From an uncultured Anaerolineales bacterium (GTDB lineage: Bacteria; Chloroflexota; Anaerolineae; Anaerolineales; Villigracilaceae): 61,675 nucleotides of DNA. The position numbers and the translations under genes are program-made. Under the pieces are notes generated by a model that was not told where the DNA came from, did no database searches, and saw nothing but the letters and a program-made list of their open reading frames with translations. Where the stretch lies: contig CAISEG010000027.1 in NCBI GenBank assembly GCA_903884265.1, forward strand, positions 1 to 61,675, read 5' to 3'. Positions 17,440-25,827 of this stretch are shown here, one piece after another. Numbering within the stretch: position 1 is the first letter of the stretch; the number at the start of each line of letters is the position of its first letter.

Positions 17440-18942
17440 ATGAGCGATACACTACTCTGGAATGAAATAGGTAACATATATCTGAAAATCGGATCCCCTG
17501 AGGATGCGATTGCTGCTTATGCAAAAGCAATTGAAATGGATCCTGATTCTGGATGGCCTTATTGCAATCTTGGCCATGCATATTTTCTGACAGGAGAATT
17601 TGGGCAAGCGCTTTTCCTGTTCCGAAAAAGCATTCAATTAATGGATACACCTGAGAACCAGTCAGTCGTCTGGAATAAAATCGGCGACGCGTATCGTGCA
17701 TTGAAAGATGTTGATAATGCGATCCTGGCATATAAGAAGGCCGATGATTTGGATATGGGAACATCGTCGTCGGATAAGAATGGAAAAAGTAAACCTGACA
17801 ACCTGACCAACCTCCGCGAAATGCTCAAGACGGAAAAGATTGGTCCAATTACAAACAGTTCTTCAACAGTGCCTTCAAAGAAGGTAGCCTTCAACGATCC
17901 ATCATCTGAAAAACAGACACTTGTTGATGGATTACAACCTGATAATATCGATAAAATTTATGGGGAAAACCCTCTACCATCGGATGAAACCGAAACGAAA
18001 TCCCCGGTTTCAACGAACCGAACCGAGATCGAAGATCAGGACATTCGACCACTGGTTGAAAACCCCCTAGGCGGATCTCGCTTTGTCAGGAACGCGGATA
18101 AGGCTCCTCTTCCCAATGAAAAATCTATCATTGTCATTCCTAATTTGAATGAAACGGTTGAAGACCTTCCTAACGAAAGACCATCCCTCACCGAACCTGA
18201 GCAAATTAGTAATTCTGATCCAGCCCTTAAGCAAAATGAAAACCTGGACGGAAAGGCAAAAGGCGGTCCCAATACCTACCCAGGGATAGATGATTTGGAA
18301 GAAACCCTTGCCAAGGTCAATATTTATGAAAATATTACCCGGGTAAATCCGACCAGTGACCGGGCCTGGGATACGTTAGGTAAATTATATAAGTCATTGG
18401 GCAGGTACAAAGATGCCATCTGTGCATACCAGAAGGCTATTGATATCGCTCCCGAGAGAGAAGTTTATTATTACTATTTGGGGTTACTCTACTCGGTTGA
18501 ACAACAACACGATGACGCAGTCCGAGCCTTCCTATTTGTTCTCAGTAAGAACCCGGATTATGTACTGGCGCATAGCGCCCTTGCAGGTGTTTATCATAGG
18601 ATGGGGCTTGAAAACAAAGCGAACCATCACATCGCAACTGCATTGCCCAAGATGAATAATGAAAGCGCATATAATCGCGCCTGTTTTTATGCGATTTGTG
18701 GGGACATAGAACTCGCCTTCGAGTTCCTTCGGCTTGCACTTATCAATAAAGACACAACAGTCGAGTGGATAAAATCTGATCCAGACTTGGATCCAATCCG
18801 AACTGATCGGCGCTTTCAGGGTTTGATCTCAGAGAAAGATCAAACTGTCCCAGAAAATACCAATGAAAATTACTTTTCATCTGAATTGGAAGGGACTCAA
18901 AACCGTCTTCTACCCATATTAAACCATTCCTTGGCGAGGTAA
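17440..18942 (+). CDS. TPR-repeat protein with long acidic linker
   Basis: 500 aa. It begins directly with three TPRs (residues 1-110) that mirror the last three of the upstream protein (LWNEIGN, SGWPYCNLGHAYFLTGEF, VVWNKIGDAYRAL), so one is a duplicate of the other. A disordered Asp/Glu/Pro/Asn-rich linker of about 190 residues follows, then four or five TPRs and a terminal helix pair with YNRACFYAICGD, EWIKSDPDLDPIRTDRRF, a known end cap of bacterial TPR proteins. The frame is open from 17386, but ATG at 17440 with GAGG upstream, 14 bp after the previous stop, is the better start. No catalytic motif is seen. Likely partner of the ATPase and membrane protein. Confidence 0.85.
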   Translation: MSDTLLWNEIGNIYLKIGSPEDAIAAYAKAIEMDPDSGWPYCNLGHAYFLTGEFGQALFLFRKSIQLMDTPENQSVVWNKIGDAYRALKDVDNAILAYKKADDLDMGTSSSDKNGKSKPDNLTNLREMLKTEKIGPITNSSSTVPSKKVAFNDPSSEKQTLVDGLQPDNIDKIYGENPLPSDETETKSPVSTNRTEIEDQDIRPLVENPLGGSRFVRNADKAPLPNEKSIIVIPNLNETVEDLPNERPSLTEPEQISNSDPALKQNENLDGKAKGGPNTYPGIDDLEETLAKVNIYENITRVNPTSDRAWDTLGKLYKSLGRYKDAICAYQKAIDIAPEREVYYYYLGLLYSVEQQHDDAVRAFLFVLSKNPDYVLAHSALAGVYHRMGLENKANHHIATALPKMNNESAYNRACFYAICGDIELAFEFLRLALINKDTTVEWIKSDPDLDPIRTDRRFQGLISEKDQTVPENTNENYFSSELEGTQNRLLPILNHSLAR

Positions 18943-18947
18943 ATTTT

Positions 18948-20300
18948 ATGTCCATTATAATTTTGCTCAACGTGTTGCTCGGACTTTTCCTTACTTGGTC
19001 TTTACTAAGCCTCGCATCCATGCAAATACAGGAATGGATAGCCGCAAGGTTAAAATGGCGTTCTCAAATGCTTGAGAAAACGATTGGGAAAATGCTCACA
19101 GATTTTACCCTCGTGGATCAATTTTATAACCATCCGTTGGTCCGCAGCCTATATACTGGAAAGGATAATGGAGACAAACCTTCCTATATACCTACGAGCC
19201 AGTTCTCCAAGGCAATGATTGATATCCTCTCAGCGACTGGAACCGAAGCATCCCTTCTCCAGCAACAACTTTACAAGCTATATAGTGAAACCCAGAGGCT
19301 GCCAAGGAAGAACCGTTTTGAAGCGCGTCGGAGGATTAGTTTGATGTTGGGAATGATCCGCAAGGCATTAGTCTCTGAAACGGGGGAAGATGCTTGTGCT
19401 GAAATTCTGGATACTGTAAAAAACGACCTGTTAACAATGGGGCAGGATCTTCCCCGGTTTCAAGGCTCGGTGGATTCTTTGTTTGACACACTTCGAGTTC
19501 AGAAACAGCAGATCAACGACGCGTTGATTAAATTATCCTTCAAGGCGAACACATCTACAGATGAGACGACCAACAGAATCCGGGCTGGCGTCACTGCGCT
19601 CAGTATCACGCATCCCCAATTAAAACAGACGTTGTATGCTCTGATGAATAGTATGCCGCAATCACTGCTACAAAAAGAAAGTGAACTGGATTTGGTTCGC
19701 AGTAATATTGAGGAATGGTTCAATAACGCCATGAATCGTTTGACCGGTTGGTACAAACGCCGCTGCCTCATTACAACCCTGCTTTTGGGTATTCTCCTGG
19801 CAACAATTGTGAACGTTGACGCAATAAACCTTGTCAGTCGTTTGTGGAGAGAACCCGATTTGCGTATCGCTATCCTGAGTAATATTGAAAATATTCTTAC
19901 CCAAAATAACACAACCATATTAGATGTTGGACAATTATCCTCCATACAACAACAATTTTCAGATATCAATCTTCCCGTGGGTTGGTTAGGATCTCCTATA
20001 AAGCCTTCAATTAGTCTGGACACAAAAATCTCTGAAGTCTGTACGCTTTTTCCCCAACAAGAAAGTGAAATCTATGGCGTTTTAATTTCAGGTGAATGTT
20101 ATCCAATCATCAACTCTCCCCATGTAACTGACGTGACTGGTTGGCTTATAAAACTTTTTGGGATCTTGATGTCTGGGGTTGCGGCCAGCCCAGGTGCATC
20201 CTTCTGGTTTGATATGTTAAAGAAGATCATAAACGTGCGCCTTTCCGGGGTCAATCCATCTGAGTTAAAAACCGGAGCTATTACAGCCAAAGTGGGATAG
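18948..20300 (+). CDS. Membrane protein with three transmembrane segments, last gene of accessory operon
   Basis: 450 aa, function unknown. An N-terminal transmembrane helix (residues 2-24) is followed by IQEWIAARLKWRSQMLEK and an FYNHPLVRSLY...PSYIP block, then a long soluble helical region (about 75-260), a second transmembrane helix near 265-290 and a third near 395-415 ending ASPGASFWFDMLKKI. This combination belongs to a family of uncharacterised bacterial membrane proteins I recognise only by pattern. It starts 5 bp after the TPR gene with GAGG upstream and is followed by a terminator, so it belongs to the ATPase operon and would anchor the complex at, or act on, the membrane. Confidence 0.8.
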   Translation: MSIIILLNVLLGLFLTWSLLSLASMQIQEWIAARLKWRSQMLEKTIGKMLTDFTLVDQFYNHPLVRSLYTGKDNGDKPSYIPTSQFSKAMIDILSATGTEASLLQQQLYKLYSETQRLPRKNRFEARRRISLMLGMIRKALVSETGEDACAEILDTVKNDLLTMGQDLPRFQGSVDSLFDTLRVQKQQINDALIKLSFKANTSTDETTNRIRAGVTALSITHPQLKQTLYALMNSMPQSLLQKESELDLVRSNIEEWFNNAMNRLTGWYKRRCLITTLLLGILLATIVNVDAINLVSRLWREPDLRIAILSNIENILTQNNTTILDVGQLSSIQQQFSDINLPVGWLGSPIKPSISLDTKISEVCTLFPQQESEIYGVLISGECYPIINSPHVTDVTGWLIKLFGILMSGVAASPGASFWFDMLKKIINVRLSGVNPSELKTGAITAKVG

Positions 20301-20345
20301 AAGAGGTTATCCCGGAGAATATATGAAGAACAATTAGAATTAATT

Positions 20346-20394
20346 AATGTGCTCTATTGTCCGATCTTTACTAGGACAAAAGAGCACATTTTTA
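20346..20394 (+). terminator. Intrinsic terminator closing the accessory operon
   Basis: AATGTGCTCT pairs with AGAGCACATT (10 bp), extended by inner GTCC/GGAC, followed by TTTT. It bounds the AT-rich island on the right. Confidence 0.85.
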
Positions 20395-20650
20395 ATATCG
20401 CCATCAGCTGGTTGATCTGGGGTGCGGATGAGGGGGCGGATAATAAGAATTCTTAGGACAACAAATGCTTCAGGCAAAGGAACTCCTGCGGTCTTTCAAG
20501 GAGTATTTAACTATTTGACACCTTCCGGCACGTTTTCTGCATAGACGTTTCAAGATACTCCGGCAGCGAGTGTTTGCTCATAGTTCTGCTTTCGAACAAT
20601 TAGCCCCGATTACCTTGGAGTTGATGGGCTTACCTTTATCCCTCCTCATG
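20395..20650. other. Non-coding gap before PfkB-like gene
   Basis: About 260 bases. TTGACA is at 20515-20520 but no good -10 lies at the right distance. The PfkB frame is open back to a GTG at 20570 without a ribosome binding site. No repeat, RNA gene or other ORF recognised. Confidence 0.35.
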
Positions 20651-20656
20651 TATAAT
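20651..20656 (+). promoter_or_regulatory. -10 hexamer for leaderless PfkB-parAB transcript
   Basis: Perfect TATAAT ending 6 nt before ATG 20663, so transcription would begin at or within a base or so of the start codon. No ribosome binding site and no clear -35. Confidence 0.5.
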
Positions 20657-20662
20657 GTGTTT

Positions 20663-21511
20663 ATGTCTTTTTTGGTTCCGCTCGACCCTGTGGATTATCT
20701 GATCATTGGTCATCTCTCTTGCGACATTACCCCCGATGGTCCACGTTTGGGTGGTACCGCCGCTTATGCTGCATTGATGAGCCGTGCCTTGGGTTTGCGC
20801 GTGGGTGTGGTTACGGCTTGGGGTGGTGAAGTACCCTTGGATATGCTGAGCGGGATCCAGGTCCAGAGTGTTCAGGTCCAACACAGTACAACCTTTGAGA
20901 ACAAATACACGCCTGAGGGTCGCATTCAACATATCTATCATATTGCCCCGGACCTGACCTTTGAAAATATTCCCGAAACCTGGCGGCATGCGCCGATCGT
21001 CCATGTAGGTCCAATTGCCGGGGAAGCCAAATCGCTGATTAAAGGAAATTTTCGGTCTTCCTTGTTAGGACTGACTCCTCAAGGTTGGTTACGGAAGTGG
21101 GATGATGCCGGTCAGGTGGGACCCGGTGACTGGCCTGAAGCCCACGAGATACTCGGTATGGTAGGTGCAGCGGTGATCAGCGTCGAAGATGTTGACGGAG
21201 ACGAGGATTGCATCGAAGCGATGGCTGCCGCCTGCCGAGTTCTGGCTGTGACAGAAGGCGCGGTGGGAGCGCGTCTTTACTGGAACGGTGATTTGCGCCG
21301 ATTCCATGCACCTTCCCTTGAGGAAGTAGATGCAACCGGAGCTGGTGATATATTTGCAGCAGCTTTCTTTTGGCGGCTCTATATGACACGCGATCCATGG
21401 GCAGCTGCGAGGTTCGCCACTCATCTGGCATCACTCTCAGTAAGGCGGTATGGTCTGGATGGAATCCCAACGCAGGCAGAGATCCAGAATTGCCTTGTGG
21501 AGGTTTTATAG
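20663..21511 (+). CDS. PfkB-family sugar/nucleoside kinase
   Basis: ATP-dependent kinase of the ribokinase superfamily; substrate unknown. The N-terminal strand VDYLIIGHLSCD, the substrate-side GGTAAYAA motif and the C-terminal anion-hole and catalytic-base signature DATGAGDIFAAAFF are all visible. With the ATG at 20663 the protein is 282 aa, near the short end for the family; using GTG at 20570 would add 31 residues that do not resemble the family. It ends one base inside parA, so kinase, parA and parB form an operon. Co-transcription with the partition genes is unusual and its reason is unknown. Confidence 0.85.
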   Translation: MSFLVPLDPVDYLIIGHLSCDITPDGPRLGGTAAYAALMSRALGLRVGVVTAWGGEVPLDMLSGIQVQSVQVQHSTTFENKYTPEGRIQHIYHIAPDLTFENIPETWRHAPIVHVGPIAGEAKSLIKGNFRSSLLGLTPQGWLRKWDDAGQVGPGDWPEAHEILGMVGAAVISVEDVDGDEDCIEAMAAACRVLAVTEGAVGARLYWNGDLRRFHAPSLEEVDATGAGDIFAAAFFWRLYMTRDPWAAARFATHLASLSVRRYGLDGIPTQAEIQNCLVEVL

Positions 21512-22302
21512 TGGGACGCGTTTACACGCTAGTTAATCAAAAAGGCGGGGTTGGGAAAACTACCACAGCCATCAATCTTGGTGCTTATCTTGTGCAATTA
21601 GGACAACGCGTTTTGATTGTTGATATTGACCCGCAGGCCAATGCTACTTCCTCGCTTGGTGTGGATAAACATACTGTTAAAGGGGGCACTTATGAGGCAT
21701 TGATGGGTGGGGCACCTGCACCAGCGCTGGTGTTGCAGAACCCTCGCCTGAAACTGGCTATTTTGCCATCTTCGCCGTCTCTGGCGGGGGCGGAGGTTGA
21801 ACTGGTCAACGAGCTTGGTCGGGAAATAAAACTGCGCCAGGTCATTGCTCCGCTAGTGGATCGTTATGATTACATATTGATCGATTGTCCGCCCTCGCTC
21901 GGTATGTTGACTATCAATGGATTGGTGGCCGCCCAGGATGGCGTTCTCATCCCTGTGCAATGCGAGTATCTGGCACTGGAAGGGTTGAGCGAACTAACCC
22001 ATACCCTTCAGCGTGTCCGTTCGGCACTATTCCCAACCCTCAAAGTTCGGGGTGTGATCCTGACTATGTTCGACAGCCGTACTAACCTTTCCAATGATGT
22101 GGTGGCTGAAGTAAAAAAGTACTTTAACGAACGGGTCTTTGAAACGATCATTCCGCGCAGCATCCGCCTTGCAGAAGCGCCTTCTTACGGATTACCAATC
22201 TCGGCGTATGCCCCGGAATCAAATGCTGCCAAGTCTTATGAATCCCTGGCGCGCGAGTTGCTTACGGGCGATGGCGTTGCTGTTATGGAAAGCACTGAGT
22301 AG
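21511..22302 (+). CDS. parA: Chromosome partitioning ATPase ParA/Soj
   Basis: 263 aa, starting at GTG 21511 with AGGAGG-like GTGGAGG upstream. The deviant Walker A KGGVGKTTT is at residues 10-18, followed by VDIDPQANATSSLG, Walker B-like YILIDCPPSLG and the LALEGLSEL segment. It forms ATP-dependent dimers on DNA and works with ParB for origin segregation. It overlaps the PfkB-like gene by one base and precedes parB by 9 bp. Confidence 0.96.
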   Translation: MGRVYTLVNQKGGVGKTTTAINLGAYLVQLGQRVLIVDIDPQANATSSLGVDKHTVKGGTYEALMGGAPAPALVLQNPRLKLAILPSSPSLAGAEVELVNELGREIKLRQVIAPLVDRYDYILIDCPPSLGMLTINGLVAAQDGVLIPVQCEYLALEGLSELTHTLQRVRSALFPTLKVRGVILTMFDSRTNLSNDVVAEVKKYFNERVFETIIPRSIRLAEAPSYGLPISAYAPESNAAKSYESLARELLTGDGVAVMESTE

Positions 22303-22311
22303 GAGGAGACT

Positions 22312-23166
22312 ATGCCACAAAAATCAGGACTTGGTCGTGGATTGGGAGCCTTGATCCCTGGCGGGGATAATATTCAAATGGAAAATGGCGTGATGCTGGT
22401 TCCGGTTAAGATGGTTTTACCGAACCCCCGCCAGCCACGCAACATGATGCACCCCGAAGAGCTCGAAGAATTAACTGTTTCGGTGCGTGAACACGGCGTG
22501 CTCCAGCCGCTGATCGTTACCGTGGGTGAGTCGGCGGGGCAGTATATCCTGATTGCCGGGGAACGCCGCCTCCAGGCGGCCCGGTTGGCAGGTTTGGCCT
22601 CTGTACCGGTGCTTGTTCGCCAGGCAACGGACCAACAGCGGCTGGAATTGGCGATCATCGAAAATGTCCAACGCTCGGATCTGTCTGCACTTGAGGAGGC
22701 AGAGGCTTACCGCCAATTGGCTGAGGATTTTGATCTTTCCCACGAAGGCATCGCCGCTCGGGTTGGCAAGAGTCGTGTGGCGGTTACAAATACCCTGCGC
22801 CTTCTCCGGTTGCCTGACTCGGTCAAGAATGCCCTGATCGAAAAGCGCATTTCCGAGGGACATGCGCGGGCACTTCTAGCCCTTTCTACGCCGGAGGCTC
22901 AGACCGCAGCACTGCGCTCTGTCCTTGGGCAGGAACTCAATGTACGCCAGACCGAAGAATTGGTGCGGAAATTATCTGGAGAAAAACCAGTTCGCAAGCT
23001 AAAACCGGCTGTTTCTCCAGATATTGCTGAATTGGAAGATCGTTTGCGCTCGAGCCTGGGGACAAAAGTTACGTTACGCTCAGGGCGGAAGGGCGGGACG
23101 TTAACCATCCATTATTATTCCAACGAGGAGTTGAACGCCCTTACGGGGCGACTATTGGATGAATGA
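22312..23166 (+). CDS. parB: Chromosome partitioning protein ParB/Spo0J
   Basis: 284 aa. The start MPQKSGLGRGLGALIPGG is the ParA-interacting motif. The CTPase/clamp domain shows NPRQPR, LQPLIV and GERRLQAA; the helix-turn-helix includes SHEGIAARVGKSRVAVTNTLRLLRLP; a C-terminal dimerisation segment follows. ParB loads at parS and slides as a CTP-dependent clamp. RBS AGGAGGAG. No clear parS palindrome (TGTTTCACGTGAAACA) was seen in the window. Confidence 0.97.
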   Translation: MPQKSGLGRGLGALIPGGDNIQMENGVMLVPVKMVLPNPRQPRNMMHPEELEELTVSVREHGVLQPLIVTVGESAGQYILIAGERRLQAARLAGLASVPVLVRQATDQQRLELAIIENVQRSDLSALEEAEAYRQLAEDFDLSHEGIAARVGKSRVAVTNTLRLLRLPDSVKNALIEKRISEGHARALLALSTPEAQTAALRSVLGQELNVRQTEELVRKLSGEKPVRKLKPAVSPDIAELEDRLRSSLGTKVTLRSGRKGGTLTIHYYSNEELNALTGRLLDE

Positions 23167-23204
23167 TCGGCAGGGACATCCTAACGTGACTCTACGAGAT
23201 TGAT

Positions 23205-24782
23205 ATGAGACTTCTCCATAATGCTCGCATCCATACCTTAGACACGGCTCGTCCCATCGCCACGGCCATTGCCATCGAAGGCGGAGAGATTCTTGCCGTG
23301 GGTGGAGATGAACTCCTGTTTGAATGCGATCGTGCCGAGTGTGAAAACATGGGCGGGCGTGTCATTCTGCCTGGCCTGACCGATGCGCATATTCATCTCC
23401 AGGAGTATGCCCTCAGCTTATCAGTCGTGAATTGCGAGGTAGAAACTAAAGGAGAAATTCTTGGCCGAATTGCAGAATGTATTCATCAAACACCGCACGG
23501 AAAATGGGTGCGCGGACATGGTTGGAATCAAAATAATTGGGGTGGTGAGTGGCCTACTGCCGTCGATTTGGATGGGGTTACTCCTGATAACCCAGCTTAC
23601 CTGACAGCCAAGTCCCTGCACGCCGCGTGGGCAAACACCACTGCGCTGAATATGGCGGGAATCACTCCATCCACCCCTGACCCGGTCAATGGCCGAATTC
23701 AGCGAAATGAACGTGGAGTTCCGACCGGTATCCTGTTCGAGGAAGCGGTAAGACTGGTTGAAGCCATTATCCCCGAACCGAAACCCGAAGTACTTGCAAA
23801 TAACTTAAAGCAGATCATTGCTGACCTATGCCGTATGGGGTTGACTGGTGTTCACGATTTCGACAAGCGCACCTGTTTCCAAGCTTTGCAGATCCTCCAT
23901 GAGGAATGTGATTTAAACTTCCGAGTAGTCAAATCCATTCCGTTTGAGCTACTTTCGCAAGCAGCGGATCTAGGTTTGCGCAGTGGGTTTGGGGACAATT
24001 TCCTTCGTATCGGTTCAATCAAATACTTTGCTGATGGCGCGCTGGGACCACACACTGGGGCAATGATCGAACCATATGTTGACGAGCCGCAAAATCGTGG
24101 TATTCTAATCTTGGACAATGAACAATTATTCGAGCAAGCCTGTATTGCAGCTGAAAACGGACTCAGCTTGGCCGTTCATGCCATTGGGGATCGGGCTGTC
24201 CATGAAGTATTGGAAGGGTTCTCCCGGTTGCGTGCGTTCGAGCAAGAACGCGGACTTCCTGCATTACGCCATCGTATCGAACACGTGCAAACGATTCATC
24301 CCAGCGATTTTGGGAGGCTGGCGGAGTTGAATATTATTGCCTCGATGCAACCGGTTCATGCCCCGTCTGATATGCTTGTAGCGGACCGTTTTTTGGGTGG
24401 GAGGGCGGCTTATTCCTATGCTTGGCGGACTCTTGTGCAACATGGCACCCAGCTTGTTTTTGGGTCGGATGCGCCAGTTGAAAGTCCGAATCCTTTCCGA
24501 GGTTTACACGCCGCAGTTACCAGGCGCCGTGCGGACGGTTCTCCGGGGTCGGAGGGTTGGTTTTCAGAGCAGAGATTGACAGTCCGCGAAGCGCTCAAAG
24601 GGTATACACTTGGACCGGCTTTCGCAGCCGGGATGGAAAACCGCCTCGGTCGGTTATCTGTTGGCTTCCTTGCTGATTTGACCGTTATTGAAACGGACCC
24701 ATTCACCTGCGATCCCGCTGATCTATACCATATCCAGTCGACAGCAACAATGGTTGGTGGTGAGTGGGTTTGGCAGGGGTAA
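23205..24782 (+). CDS. Amidohydrolase family protein (YtcJ/NfdA-like)
   Basis: 525 aa, of the metal-dependent amidohydrolase superfamily 3. The first metal motif is LPGLTDAHIHL, followed by GKWVRGHGWNQNNW, HAAWANT, GVHDF, KYFADGALGPHTG, AVHAIGDRAV, RHRIEHVQ and a C-terminal GSDAPVESPNPF with the last metal-ligand Asp. Such enzymes hydrolyse amide, formyl or ester bonds in small molecules; the substrate is not evident. It starts 38 bp after parB and a histidine kinase begins 10 bp after it, so it could head the signalling operon. Confidence 0.88.
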   Translation: MRLLHNARIHTLDTARPIATAIAIEGGEILAVGGDELLFECDRAECENMGGRVILPGLTDAHIHLQEYALSLSVVNCEVETKGEILGRIAECIHQTPHGKWVRGHGWNQNNWGGEWPTAVDLDGVTPDNPAYLTAKSLHAAWANTTALNMAGITPSTPDPVNGRIQRNERGVPTGILFEEAVRLVEAIIPEPKPEVLANNLKQIIADLCRMGLTGVHDFDKRTCFQALQILHEECDLNFRVVKSIPFELLSQAADLGLRSGFGDNFLRIGSIKYFADGALGPHTGAMIEPYVDEPQNRGILILDNEQLFEQACIAAENGLSLAVHAIGDRAVHEVLEGFSRLRAFEQERGLPALRHRIEHVQTIHPSDFGRLAELNIIASMQPVHAPSDMLVADRFLGGRAAYSYAWRTLVQHGTQLVFGSDAPVESPNPFRGLHAAVTRRRADGSPGSEGWFSEQRLTVREALKGYTLGPAFAAGMENRLGRLSVGFLADLTVIETDPFTCDPADLYHIQSTATMVGGEWVWQG

Positions 24783-24792
24783 GGAGCATCCG

Positions 24793-25812
24793 ATGACAAC
24801 CCCTTTGACTCCCGAAGTCCTCGTTCCTCGTCTGGGTGAAACTCTTGTCCAGAGAGGTCTCATTTCTGATGCAGATTTGCAGAAAGCCCTGGCTTACCAG
24901 AATGAGAAAAAAAAGGCGGGGGAGACCTGCATCTTGGGACAAGCATTGATGGATCTCAACCTTCTTACCCGCCGGCAAATTGATCATGCCGTCACTGAGC
25001 AGATCATTCAACTGCGGAATGCGCTCGAGGATGCGAATCGCTTTCTGGAGCGCCGCGTTGCAGAAAGGACTGCTGAATTACAGGAAGCGCTGCGCAAGCT
25101 ATCTGAGTTGAGCCAGATGAAGGCTAATTTCGTTGCCAATATTTCGCATGAGTTGCGTACACCGCTGACTCATGTCAAAGGATATTTGGAGTTAATGACG
25201 TCCGAATCTCTTGGTCCGTTGAGCGCTGAACAGAAGAACGCGTTACAGATCAGCCAGCGGGCAGCGGGACGGCTCGAAAGCCTGATCGACAATCTCATTC
25301 TTTTCTCGCTGGCTGCGCGTGGAGAGATGACTTTGCGCCTGGCGCCAGTCAATCTGAATAAAGTGGCGGGGGAAATTATCAGTTACTCACGCACGAAAGC
25401 GGATGATCGAAATGTGACTCTGAACTCCAATGTACCGCCTGACATTCCTTACGTCCAGGCGGATGAAGAAAAAATCTCCTGGGCGATTCTCCAGTTGATT
25501 GATAATGCCATCAAATTCACGCCACATGGCGGTGAAGTAACCCTCTCCATCCAGCAGGAATCGGATACACTGATTATGGTTTCAGTCACTGATACCGGTA
25601 TCGGCATTCCGGCTAGTCGTATGAATGAGATATTTGAACCTTTCCACCAATTGGATTCTTCCCCCACCCGACGATACGGTGGTACCGGCCTAGGACTGGC
25701 TTTAGTGCGCGAGATTGTTAATGCACATGGTTCGGTGATCGAAGTGCAGTCAGAAGATGGAAAAGGCACCAAGTTCCGTTTCCCTGTGCTTGCAGTTAAC
25801 AAAAGTTCATGA
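24793..25812 (+). CDS. Cytoplasmic histidine kinase with GspE-N/MshEN-type N-terminal domain
   Basis: 339 aa. Residues 13-70 contain two tandem 24-residue motifs of the kind found at the N-terminus of type II secretion/type IV pilus ATPases. The first, R13LGETLVQRGLIS...Q36, fits the RLGxxL..xGxI....L...L..Q pattern that in MshEN domains binds cyclic di-GMP. The second is I47LGQALMDLNLLT...Q70. A coiled coil (72-107) leads to HisKA with SHELRTPL (His119) and a full HATPase with DNAIKFTPHG, DTGIGIP and GGTGLGLALV. No membrane segment. Start at 24793 has AAGGAGC upstream. Two more regulators follow in the same operon. Confidence 0.9.
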   Translation: MTTPLTPEVLVPRLGETLVQRGLISDADLQKALAYQNEKKKAGETCILGQALMDLNLLTRRQIDHAVTEQIIQLRNALEDANRFLERRVAERTAELQEALRKLSELSQMKANFVANISHELRTPLTHVKGYLELMTSESLGPLSAEQKNALQISQRAAGRLESLIDNLILFSLAARGEMTLRLAPVNLNKVAGEIISYSRTKADDRNVTLNSNVPPDIPYVQADEEKISWAILQLIDNAIKFTPHGGEVTLSIQQESDTLIMVSVTDTGIGIPASRMNEIFEPFHQLDSSPTRRYGGTGLGLALVREIVNAHGSVIEVQSEDGKGTKFRFPVLAVNKSS

Positions 25813-25827
25813 TTTGGATGGCAGTCA

